In this document: piece by piece, positions 56,793 to 64,000 of the stretch
How positions within the stretch are numbered: the stretch's first letter is position 1
Layout: each line of letters opens with the position of its first letter
Position numbers and translations under genes: made by a program
The notes under the pieces: model-generated
What the model was told of the DNA's origin: nothing
What the model saw: the letters and a program-made list of their open reading frames with translations, nothing else
The model's database searches: none
Source of the DNA: Serratia fonticola
GTDB lineage: Bacteria; Pseudomonadota; Gammaproteobacteria; Enterobacterales; Enterobacteriaceae
Reading direction: 5' to 3'
Length of the DNA: 64,000 nucleotides
NCBI RefSeq assembly: GCF_006715025.1
Contig: NZ_VFMK01000001.1
Location: 372,001 to 436,000, forward strand

Positions 56793-57296
56793 ATGAAAAA
56801 GAATTTTGCAGCAGTTTTGATGGCAATGACACTGGCAACTACCGGTAGCGCGTTTGCTGCTGATGGCACCGTTGAGTTTACTGGTAAAATCACGGATACC
56901 GCTTGTACCATTGCTACGCCGAAAGTATTGGTACCGTTCGGTACTGTTGCATCATCCAGCTTTGCAAAAGTGGGTGATATGGCATCATCAAAAAGCTTCC
57001 AGATCAAGCTGGATGATTGCCCTGCTTCCACCGCTACTGTTCGCTTCGATGCGGTACAGGATGGCACCAACCCAGACTTGTTCTCTATCGGTAATGGGAG
57101 TAGCGCTGCAGGTGTGGGCATTAACCTGTTTGATGCGGATAACAACGTGATTCGTCCTAATAACGATTCCGGTAACTATACCCTGATTGCAGGTAGCAAC
57201 ACGCTGGATTTCGTTGCCAAATTGAAGTCAACGGAAGCCTCTGTGACCGTTGGTGATATTTTGGCCTCTGCTGACTTTACTATCGTTTACCAATAA
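56793..57296 (+). CDS. fimbrial major subunit (type 1-like pilin)
   Basis: This is the secreted structural pilin of a chaperone-usher fimbria. The 167 residues have a Sec signal ending GSAFA (residue 22), then a mature ADGTVEFTGKITDTACTI. The first cysteine and the one in LDDCPAS form the pilin disulfide. The donor-strand region is alternating and hydrophobic. The C-terminus ends ADFTIVYQ, with the penultimate tyrosine that chaperones recognise. It is the first of four co-directional genes. The subunit resembles FimA-type pilins, but I cannot name a specific fimbrial type. Confidence 0.93.
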   Translation: MKKNFAAVLMAMTLATTGSAFAADGTVEFTGKITDTACTIATPKVLVPFGTVASSSFAKVGDMASSKSFQIKLDDCPASTATVRFDAVQDGTNPDLFSIGNGSSAAGVGINLFDADNNVIRPNNDSGNYTLIAGSNTLDFVAKLKSTEASVTVGDILASADFTIVYQ

Positions 57297-57381
57297 GACT
57301 AGCTACTTATTTATACAAGTATCGTTTAAGCCCCAATAATTGACAGGGAGGTCAATTATTGTTTCAAAGGAACCCCACAAT

Positions 57382-58059
57382 ATGTTACGACTTATTTTAT
57401 CCGCTATTCTCTTGTGTACGATGTCGTCATCATATGCATCTATTACTCTGGGAGCTACGCGCGTTATTTATGAGGGTGGGAAAAAGGAGGCTTCTATTAG
57501 CCTGGGTAATAAAGGTGACGAGATACCCTATCTCATTCAATCATGGGTAACTAAATTTGATGATACAAATAAAAATACCCCCTTTGTTATTACACCACCA
57601 TTATTCAAGTTGCCTTCTGAAACAGAGAATCTGATTCGTATATCCTACGTCAGAGAGGTTTTGCCTCAGGATAGAGAGAGCTTATTTGCATTAAATATCA
57701 ATGCGATACCTGCTATTGACAAGAAAGAGCAAAGCAGGATCCTCATCGCTACAAAAAGCGTCTTAAAACTAATCTATCGGCCGGCAGCGCTATCTAATAA
57801 AGAAGCGGCCACTGCCTATGAAAAGGTGACGGCGATGCGCACTAAAGATGCAATCAGGCTGCACAATCCAACGCCTTACTATATCAATATAGGAATGTTT
57901 AAAGTAGACGATAAGGCGTTGAAAAATGTCGGTTATATCGCCCCTTTCAGCGACAAAGTTATTACAGGTGCCAACAATAATGCACGAAATATCACTCTGA
58001 AGGCAATTAATGACTATGGCGGGCTGACCACAGGGAAAATAGTGAATATTCAGGGTTGA
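57382..58059 (+). CDS. periplasmic fimbrial chaperone (PapD family)
   Basis: This immunoglobulin-fold chaperone caps pilin subunits in the periplasm by donor-strand complementation and delivers them to the usher. The 225 residues have a signal peptide ending SSSYA and domain 1 with GATRVIYEGGKKEASISLGN (conserved Arg). The G1 strand region is KSVLKLIYRPAAL (conserved Lys), and FALNINAIP matches the family signature. The start at 57382 has AAAGGA upstream and gives a proper signal peptide; a frame from 57340 is longer but lacks support. It lies 85 bases after the pilin and 24 before the usher. Codon and base composition are lower in GC than the core genes. Confidence 0.94.
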   Translation: MLRLILSAILLCTMSSSYASITLGATRVIYEGGKKEASISLGNKGDEIPYLIQSWVTKFDDTNKNTPFVITPPLFKLPSETENLIRISYVREVLPQDRESLFALNINAIPAIDKKEQSRILIATKSVLKLIYRPAALSNKEAATAYEKVTAMRTKDAIRLHNPTPYYINIGMFKVDDKALKNVGYIAPFSDKVITGANNNARNITLKAINDYGGLTTGKIVNIQG

Positions 58060-58083
58060 TACTCACTAAAGGGAATTTCTAGG

Positions 58084-60570
58084 ATGAAAATAAAAAATAT
58101 CGTTGGTTTCATGATTTGTTGTTTTTCTTCGGGAGGCTATGCCGAGCTTTATTTCGATGCCAATGCGCTGAACCTCTCCGATGAAGAAAAGAAGCAACTT
58201 AACCTATCTGAGCTGATGCAACCAGAAGCTCAAATTCCCGGTGAATATTCCGTTGATATTTTAGTTAATGGCCAGGAAGCCTTAACCCAAAAAGTACGTT
58301 TCGCCTTGTGTGGCTCCCGGTTATGTCCCGAGCTGGACGTGTCATTGCTGACGCGTATTGGCGTAAAAACCGATGCTTTTCCGGCGTTGATGACGTTATC
58401 TCCTGCGCGCCCTGTCGCCAATCTGGCAGATTATATCCCAGGTGCATCGGCGGACTTCGATTTTAGCCATATGGCGCTGAAACTGAGCATTCCCCAGGCA
58501 GCAATGATTAATCAAGCCCGAGGGGATATACCACCGGAAAAGTGGCAGGACGGCTTGAATATGGCCTTTGTGAATTACAATCTGACAGGGGCGTACGATG
58601 CTGGAAAAACGGGACAGGGCGACAATCAATACCTGAATCTGCGCAGTGGCGTCAACGTAGGGCCCTGGCGCGCACGTCACTACGGCTATTACAACCGCAA
58701 CAGCCAAACGGGTACGCATTGGAACTCACTGCAAAGCTTTATTGAGCGTGATATCCGGCAATTACGTTCGCGTCTGACCATTGGGGAATCGGCTACCCAG
58801 GGGTTAGTGTTCGATAGTTTCAGCTTCAAAGGGATGGGGTTAGCGACGGATAGCGAAATGCTGCCGGAAAGCCAGCGTGGCTTTGCCCCCGTTATTCGCG
58901 GTATTGCAATGAGTAATGCCCAGGTAGAAGTGTGGCAAAAAAATAATCTGATCTACCAGACATACGTTTCACCTGGCGAATTTGCGATTTCTGATCTCTA
59001 TCCGACCTCAACCAGCGGTGACCTGAGAGTCATTATCCGCGAAGAAAATGGCAATGAGCGTACCTTTACCCAACCGTTTTCGGCCGCACCCACCATGATC
59101 AGGCAAGGGCAGATGCAATTTGCTATCACTGGGGGGGAATACGCCAGTGAATCTCCATCGGCCAAGCGTGCTCGCTTTGCGCAGGGCGAAGTGGTCTATG
59201 GGGTACTGAATGGAACGACGCTTTATGCGGGTGCTATTGGCGCTGAACACTACGCAGCGCTGGCGCTCGGGAGTGGGCAATCTTTGGGTACTTTGGGGGC
59301 ACTTTCTTTTGATATTACCGCTGCCAAGGCGACATTGCAGGATGGGCAGGAAAAAAAGGGCCAGTCCTACCAGTTCCGATACAGTAAAAATATCACCGCC
59401 ACCGACACCATTATGACGTTGGCTGGCTACCGTTATAGTACGGAGAATTACTACAGTTTTGAAGATGCCAGCGAGTACTGGCAACGTTCGGCGAATATGT
59501 TCAACGGTTCTCCCAAGAACCGTATGCAGCTCACGATGAGCCAGAGTCTCGGCAGTTATGGCAGTTTATCCTTTTCAGCCTATCAGCAGGATTATTGGCG
59601 TGGCAGTCAGGGCAAGAATCAATCATTGATGGCGAGCTATAACGTCAATGTCCGAGGCGTCTCGCTGAATGTTGGTTATAGCAATAACCGTAGTCGAAAC
59701 AACCAAGAGAGCGATCGTGTCTGGTCAGTGAATGCCAGCATGCCATTAAGCCAATGGCTGTCGTCGGGCAATAACAGTATGCATCTCAGCCTCAATACGC
59801 TTCGCGCCGAGAATGGCCGTATGGCCAGTTCAGCAATGCTGTCCGGTTCCGCATTAGAAGACAGAAATCTGAGCTACAGCGTTTCACAAAGCGATACTCG
59901 TGGTGAGTCAGGGCAAGGTAGCCAGGCCAACAGTGCGGCAACGTTGCAGTATGTCGGATCACGGGTGACGGCCAACGCAGGTTATTCTAATAACAACGGC
60001 AGCAATCACCGGTTCAACTATGGTTTGCAAGGGGCGATCGTTGCGCATCCTTATGGTGTGACGCTGGGCCAAAATCTGAATGATGATGGTGGCAGCGCAT
60101 TGGTACGTGCTCCAGGGGCCAGTCAGGTAAAAATCAGCAATGCTCAGGGCTTGTATACCGACTCGCGCGGTTACGCCATTGTGCCCTACCTGTCTCAGTA
60201 TCGTAGCAATACGGTAGTGCTGGACTCTCAAACTCTGAAGGATGACGTAGACGTCAATAATCCGATTCGTCAGGTGGTTCCCAATAAGGGGGCGTTGGTG
60301 TTGGCGGACTACAAAACGAAGATTGGTCATCGGGTATTTCTCACTTTAACCCGCACTAATGGAAAGGTTCCCTTCGGTGCTGTCGTGAGTGCCGGCGATT
60401 CAGTGACAGGCATTGTCAATGAACAAGGGGAAGTTTTCCTGAACGGTGTGGAAGATCGCAGCCTGATTAAAGCCAGCTGGGGGGGAGGGCAAGGTTGCTC
60501 CGTGCCTCTGGATGTTTCCAACGTCAAAAAAGTTAATGGAATCGCATTGCTCACGCTGAAGTGTCAATAA
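58084..60570 (+). CDS. outer-membrane fimbrial usher
   Basis: This is the secretion pore and assembly platform for the fimbria. The 828 residues are the usual usher size. Regions in order are: a signal peptide ending GGYA, the periplasmic N-terminal domain (FDANALNLSDEEKKQLNLSE; LPEL-like segment with paired cysteines), a 24-strand barrel (GLRSGVN-like NLRSGVNVGPWRARHYGYYN), the plug region with the family signature (RGFAPVIRGIAMSNAQVEVW), and two C-terminal domains (PFGAVVSAGD) with a closing cysteine pair. It is intact, so a functional assembly line is expected together with the adjacent chaperone. Confidence 0.95.
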   Translation: MKIKNIVGFMICCFSSGGYAELYFDANALNLSDEEKKQLNLSELMQPEAQIPGEYSVDILVNGQEALTQKVRFALCGSRLCPELDVSLLTRIGVKTDAFPALMTLSPARPVANLADYIPGASADFDFSHMALKLSIPQAAMINQARGDIPPEKWQDGLNMAFVNYNLTGAYDAGKTGQGDNQYLNLRSGVNVGPWRARHYGYYNRNSQTGTHWNSLQSFIERDIRQLRSRLTIGESATQGLVFDSFSFKGMGLATDSEMLPESQRGFAPVIRGIAMSNAQVEVWQKNNLIYQTYVSPGEFAISDLYPTSTSGDLRVIIREENGNERTFTQPFSAAPTMIRQGQMQFAITGGEYASESPSAKRARFAQGEVVYGVLNGTTLYAGAIGAEHYAALALGSGQSLGTLGALSFDITAAKATLQDGQEKKGQSYQFRYSKNITATDTIMTLAGYRYSTENYYSFEDASEYWQRSANMFNGSPKNRMQLTMSQSLGSYGSLSFSAYQQDYWRGSQGKNQSLMASYNVNVRGVSLNVGYSNNRSRNNQESDRVWSVNASMPLSQWLSSGNNSMHLSLNTLRAENGRMASSAMLSGSALEDRNLSYSVSQSDTRGESGQGSQANSAATLQYVGSRVTANAGYSNNNGSNHRFNYGLQGAIVAHPYGVTLGQNLNDDGGSALVRAPGASQVKISNAQGLYTDSRGYAIVPYLSQYRSNTVVLDSQTLKDDVDVNNPIRQVVPNKGALVLADYKTKIGHRVFLTLTRTNGKVPFGAVVSAGDSVTGIVNEQGEVFLNGVEDRSLIKASWGGGQGCSVPLDVSNVKKVNGIALLTLKCQ

Positions 60571-60613
60571 GCCGCTTCTTCACAATCCGTTTACCCGTGA
60601 GAAAAGGAATATC

Positions 60614-61624
60614 ATGTCTTTAACTATGATGAAAACCGCTTTATTACTGGCTGCATCCTTAGCGGCAAATGTGGCCCATTCAGCCTGCGAATTTCTGGGC
60701 GAGTTGACCATAGGTATTGCAACCATAACGATACCTGACCAAACCATTGGGGCAGGAACAGTGTCTGGTTCTGAGCTTTATACTTATAATTTTCCGCCTA
60801 GCCTTGCCGCCAGCAATACCGGAGTTGCTGCATCAGATTTTCTGCTGAAATGTACCGCGGGTGAAAGCCTGATCTGGGGAGATAGCGAATATGAGATGAT
60901 CTCGGGAGGCAATGGTTATGGTTATCTGAAAACCGGCATTGATAATCTGTATATACGGGCATACACCGCAGGTGGGTCAACCTCTTCATTACGTTTTCCG
61001 ACCGCCAGTGGGGGCGAGTTTTCACGTACGGTCAGTACCCTCAATAATGGTAACCCCCGCTGGGCGGATATTGGCAACATGAGATTTGTTTTGGAGAGAG
61101 TTGGGCCGGTCACCCAGGGGGGGATTATTCCAGCTAAAATATTGTCCTCCTGGCGTACCTCGGATGGTTCACCGTTACTGTTCATCAGAAATTCGGCGTT
61201 TACCGTTAACGTACAAGGATGCTCGGTGAGCACTAAAAATGTTAGCGTCCCGATGGGCACGGTACATCGCAGCAAGTTCAGAGGTGTCGGCAGTACTGCG
61301 GGCCACGGTGAGGGGAATATCGCTTTGCAGTGTGATGCGGCAGTCGCTCCCACAGTTACTTTCAGTGGAGCCCACGATCCTGAAACTTCAGCCGAGGTCT
61401 TGGCGCTTAACAATCTTGGGGACGCTAATGTCGCCAGCGGTGTTGGTATACAGATGTTGTATAAAAACACCCCCATTACATTGGATAGCCCTATCGCACT
61501 GGGTAAATTAAGCGGGCCAATGGCGGTCAATATTCCTTTCAGCGCCCGCTATTACCAAACGGCCTCCACCATCAAAGGCGGTGATGCCAACGCAACGGCA
61601 TATTTCACGATTAACTATGAATAG
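60614..61624 (+). CDS. fimbrial tip adhesin (two-domain)
   Basis: This last gene of the fimbrial operon encodes 336 residues. A signal peptide ends AHS before ACEF. An N-terminal domain of about 190 residues resembles no pilin I recognise and probably binds the receptor. The C-terminal pilin domain starts near VNVQGCSVSTKNVSVPMGTV and ends AYFTINYE, with a cysteine pair. This architecture is that of FimH-like tip adhesins. With only one pilin gene and no separate minor subunits, the tip is probably attached directly to the shaft. The ligand cannot be predicted from sequence. Confidence 0.85.
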   Translation: MSLTMMKTALLLAASLAANVAHSACEFLGELTIGIATITIPDQTIGAGTVSGSELYTYNFPPSLAASNTGVAASDFLLKCTAGESLIWGDSEYEMISGGNGYGYLKTGIDNLYIRAYTAGGSTSSLRFPTASGGEFSRTVSTLNNGNPRWADIGNMRFVLERVGPVTQGGIIPAKILSSWRTSDGSPLLFIRNSAFTVNVQGCSVSTKNVSVPMGTVHRSKFRGVGSTAGHGEGNIALQCDAAVAPTVTFSGAHDPETSAEVLALNNLGDANVASGVGIQMLYKNTPITLDSPIALGKLSGPMAVNIPFSARYYQTASTIKGGDANATAYFTINYE

Positions 61625-61719
61625 AGGGGTTCTGACGGAAGTATGAACCGCAGAAATCTAGCGTTCTACCGACGGTAATCGCACCGGGTTGAATCTTTAT
61701 GCTAGCGCATGTGACAACC

Positions 61720-61743
61720 AAAAAGCCCGCTGTTTGGCGGGCT
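61720..61743 (-). terminator. hairpin downstream of the fimbrial operon
   Basis: AGCCCGC / GCGGGCT stem with a six-base loop. The stronger T-run is on the minus strand; on the plus strand the tail is only moderately T-rich. It may end transcription from either side. Confidence 0.6.
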
Positions 61744-62340
61744 ATCTGATTTCTTGCGGATTGTTGACCCTTCCTGAATATTTACTCGATATTGAATCTG
61801 CTCATTGAGTGTCGGTCTGAAAGCCTTGTACTAAAAGAGTTTTAGATAATGCGTTTTTCGATTGTGTACACCCATGGGTACACACTAAAACGGAGTGCTA
61901 CATCGAGCTGTATATTTTTTGCCCCGCTACGGTGGTGAGCTTCGAAGGGAAAAACTTTGACCGGCGATCTACGATTATTGACCTCCACAACGCTCTGCAT
62001 AAACCTAATCAAAACTCATCTTTTCGCACCTCAACATTTCTCAACATATCGGTCAAGTGAAGCGCAGCTACAGGCAGGGGGAGCTCTCAATCTGTAGGGG
62101 TCGTTGCGTAGATCTACACAATATCGAACCCACAACACCATAATACATATACACTCAAAAACAGCGTTTCAATCGTTTCAGCGTTTCATCGGGCTGAGAG
62201 GTTCGCCCTATCTGGCTTTAGGAGAAACGACTAGTTGAACGACCTGTGTTTCGGGTCGTTTCATAGCTGAAAATTCTGTGTTTTTAGGGATGCATGGGTT
62301 GGTGTTGGCACAATATCATGTAGAACTTTGCAAGTTTCGT

Positions 62341-62374
62341 AAAAAAGCCTGCAAATCGTGAGAAGTGCAGGCTT
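62341..62374 (-). terminator. terminator of the DUF927 gene
   Basis: On the minus strand AAGCCTGCA / TGCAGGCTT is followed by TTTT, starting about six bases past the stop at 62380. Confidence 0.88.
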
Positions 62375-62379
62375 GATGA

Positions 62380-64000
62380 TTAAATCATATCTGTTCCTGG
62401 TGGCGGAGACTCTTCTTCCTCTTCAATGATCGGTACTAACATGAGCGCATAAGTTCGATGCTGGTGGCCATTAATCCGGGGGGTCAATGCCGTATACCCC
62501 TTCTTATCTTTTTTCCACAAAATACCTTCCTCATGCATTAGTTTTACGGCGTTAAGGGGCTCTTTACCCGGAATTACCTCTGCTTTAAGCACTCCAGGCA
62601 AAACGTAATAGACGTTTCGCCCATCCGGTGCACTGTTCGGCACCAACCATCCAGCACGCTTATTTTTGTCTGTTGTCCATGGGAGATCTTCAGATCCATA
62701 GATCAAATCAAAGCGGTTTTCATTCACCAGTAGGAAGTTTTCCACCATTTCCACAAGTTGAACCCGTTCTCGGTTCCCAACGCCGTAAATGCCCAACCAA
62801 TTTTTGAAAGTATGCTCTATCGCAGCCTGGCAATCAGTCGCCTCCCATCCGGTCAACGGCAAGGAAAGCATCAGTGCAGCTTCCAGAATGGCAAAACAGT
62901 CTGCTACACGCCCGGCCTGTTCGCTGCCTTGTGCCGGAATTAGCGCCTTCCATCGCTGTTTGGCTATCGCTACGGCTTCCCGAGCCTGCTGAGGGCTTTC
63001 AGCTAGCATGCTTACCCACTTACGCCCCGCGGCCCCGTAATGACCCTGATATGCTGTTTTTAGCCCATCAGCATGAGCCTTACCGCCGGGCAGTGTGTGG
63101 TACTCACTGGCCTTCGTTAGTGGGATATTCAACAATCGCACCAACTGCCCGGCGTTTACAGTGCCTCCATCTTCACGGATGAAGCTCTCTAAGTCCGTTT
63201 CGCCTGTGCTGAGTGCTACAGTGGTATAGCGCAGCACTTCACGGTTGCCGCCATCCCGGCGCCCTTGCAGCTTACCCACGCCGTTGAACAGTGCATAAGC
63301 CGATTCAGCTACATCACGGCGGCGGGTGTTCTGACTGATCTCATCCAGTGACATAAACCCGTCATTATGCGCAGCCGCCTCGTTGACCATCCCCAGCGCT
63401 GTGCCGTACCAGGTCAGCTTTGTTTTATCCGGTGAACCATAAAGACTGGCTGCGGTGTTGGCTGTGGTAGTTTTACCCGCGCTGGATTGTTCATAGAAAT
63501 GAATGCCGAAGCCATCAGCGCCTACTAGTGCCAGCATAGGGGCAGCGAACGCCGCCGCTACAGCCGTGACCATCGACGGGTTGCCAGCCACCAGCCTGGC
63601 GACGTTATCGCGCCAGCTCTCGGCAGTGCCTTTAACCGTATAGCCTTGCGCAGTAGCAGAGTGGCCACAAAAAATAACTGGTTTGGACGGTGTGCCGATG
63701 ATCTCACCATCGGGCATGATGTAGGCACCATGTTGCCAACCTGTAGTTTTTGCCACATTCCAGCGGGTTGGGTCGCCATGCAGCTGGAGGTGATCACCCA
63801 GAACAGCTCGAAGGTTGCTTTTTGTCGTGACATTCAGCCCACCAGCTTTCATACGTCGCCAGCCGTCGCGCTCGCCAATTTCACAAAGTGGGATCGCCTC
63901 TATCACTTTGCGGCTATTACACACCCATGACAGGATCAGGTATTCCTCCGCACCGTCCGCACCGCGGCCAATAACCTCAAGCGGGGAGCATAACCAAGCG
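62380..64000 (-). CDS. DUF927-domain protein, primase/helicase-like (5' end outside window)
   Basis: This is the last approximately 540 codons of a larger protein; the open frame continues through the window edge. Just inside the edge it reads PLEVIGRGADGAEEYLILSW, the start of a DUF927 domain. A P-loop-like motif YEQSSAGKTTTAN and a Walker B-like FMSLDEISQN follow. DUF927 proteins are found in prophages, P4-like satellites and other integrative elements, often fused to primase domains, and are thought to act in replication. The C-terminus is acidic and proline-rich (EEEEESPPPGTDMI). An internal GTG at 63924 could look like a start, but the conserved domain extends beyond it. It marks a mobile element running to the right. 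Confidence 0.85.
   Translation of the reverse strand, partial: AWLCSPLEVIGRGADGAEEYLILSWVCNSRKVIEAIPLCEIGERDGWRRMKAGGLNVTTKSNLRAVLGDHLQLHGDPTRWNVAKTTGWQHGAYIMPDGEIIGTPSKPVIFCGHSATAQGYTVKGTAESWRDNVARLVAGNPSMVTAVAAAFAAPMLALVGADGFGIHFYEQSSAGKTTTANTAASLYGSPDKTKLTWYGTALGMVNEAAAHNDGFMSLDEISQNTRRRDVAESAYALFNGVGKLQGRRDGGNREVLRYTTVALSTGETDLESFIREDGGTVNAGQLVRLLNIPLTKASEYHTLPGGKAHADGLKTAYQGHYGAAGRKWVSMLAESPQQAREAVAIAKQRWKALIPAQGSEQAGRVADCFAILEAALMLSLPLTGWEATDCQAAIEHTFKNWLGIYGVGNRERVQLVEMVENFLLVNENRFDLIYGSEDLPWTTDKNKRAGWLVPNSAPDGRNVYYVLPGVLKAEVIPGKEPLNAVKLMHEEGILWKKDKKGYTALTPRINGHQHRTYALMLVPIIEEEEESPPPGTDMI

Larger units (their letters stand above)
61625..62379. other. intergenic region between the fimbrial operon and the mobile element
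   Basis: No credible gene is visible in these 755 bases. Features are: a hairpin AGCCCGC/GCGGGCT at 61724-61743 with A/T flanks; a near-palindrome around GTGTACACCCATGGGTACAC (61866-61885); four copies of CGTTTCA (62165, 62174, 62182, 62257); and inverted arms GAAACGAC/GTCGTTTC at 62224-62262. The right end of an integrated element probably lies here. Confidence 0.55.

Noticed and set aside
62160..62270. CRISPR array
   Set aside because: The short CGTTTCA repeats lack regular spacing and spacers of constant length; no cas genes are seen.

Overview
The window is chromosomal DNA of an enterobacterium. Near-identical protein matches to Escherichia coli housekeeping genes, Spot 42 and CsrC RNAs at their classical loci, ERIC repeats and an IS200/IS1541-type element place it in Enterobacterales. 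The rRNA and the gene complement look most like Serratia or another member of Yersiniaceae. That genus call is inference, because no alignment could be run.

Layout. (1) 1-5742: the 3' part of the ribose operon (rbsC partial, rbsB, rbsK, rbsR), then the convergent yieP-hsrA pair. (2) 5773-11495: a complete rRNA operon (P1/P2, boxA, 16S, tRNA-Glu(UUC), 23S with no intervening sequence visible, 5S, terminator). (3) 11768-24392: the mobAB, yihD, srkA-dsbA, IS200, yihG, polA, spf, engB, csrC, yihI, hemN block. (4) 24391-31052: yshB, the nitrogen-control operon glnA-glnL-glnG with its NtrC/sigma-54 control region, and typA. (5) 31219-34476: yihX and the rbn-dtd-fabY group. (6) 34527-47971: yicH, xanP, gltS, and the stringent-response operon gmk, rpoZ, spoT, trmH, recG, then ligB and yicG. 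(7) 48257-51117: a DUF3574 lipoprotein, a NupC-type nucleoside transporter and a divergent LysR regulator. (8) 51258-55839: fdnGHI, a nitrate-inducible-type formate dehydrogenase with an in-frame selenocysteine UGA, preceded by FNR and NarL sites. (9) 55960-64000: an accessory region with about 800 bp of AT-rich DNA, a four-gene chaperone-usher fimbrial operon, and the 3' end of a DUF927 (primase/helicase-like) gene from a mobile element running off the window.

How it fits together. Most of the window is core metabolism and information processing: ribose uptake, nitrogen assimilation, (p)ppGpp control, DNA repair, disulfide formation, molybdenum cofactor, anaerobic haem synthesis and formate respiration. 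MobAB makes the molybdopterin guanine dinucleotide cofactor used by FdnG. Gene order joins pieces that lie apart in E. coli K-12: the rRNA operon has rrnC-type left and rrnA-type right neighbours, and the spoT block follows fabY. Intergenic DNA is rich in repeats: four ERIC copies, a pair of MITE-like palindromes, and GC-rich hairpins placed just past stop codons.

The most interesting leads are a DNA ligase (LigB) with an apparent signal peptide and cysteines also present in E. coli LigB, two very small genes (yshB and an unnamed 58-residue protein), a long CsrC with about 20 GGA motifs, a perfect inverted repeat between the NupC transporter and its LysR neighbour, and the accessory region at the right end. 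I did not find a clearly new defence or biosynthetic system.
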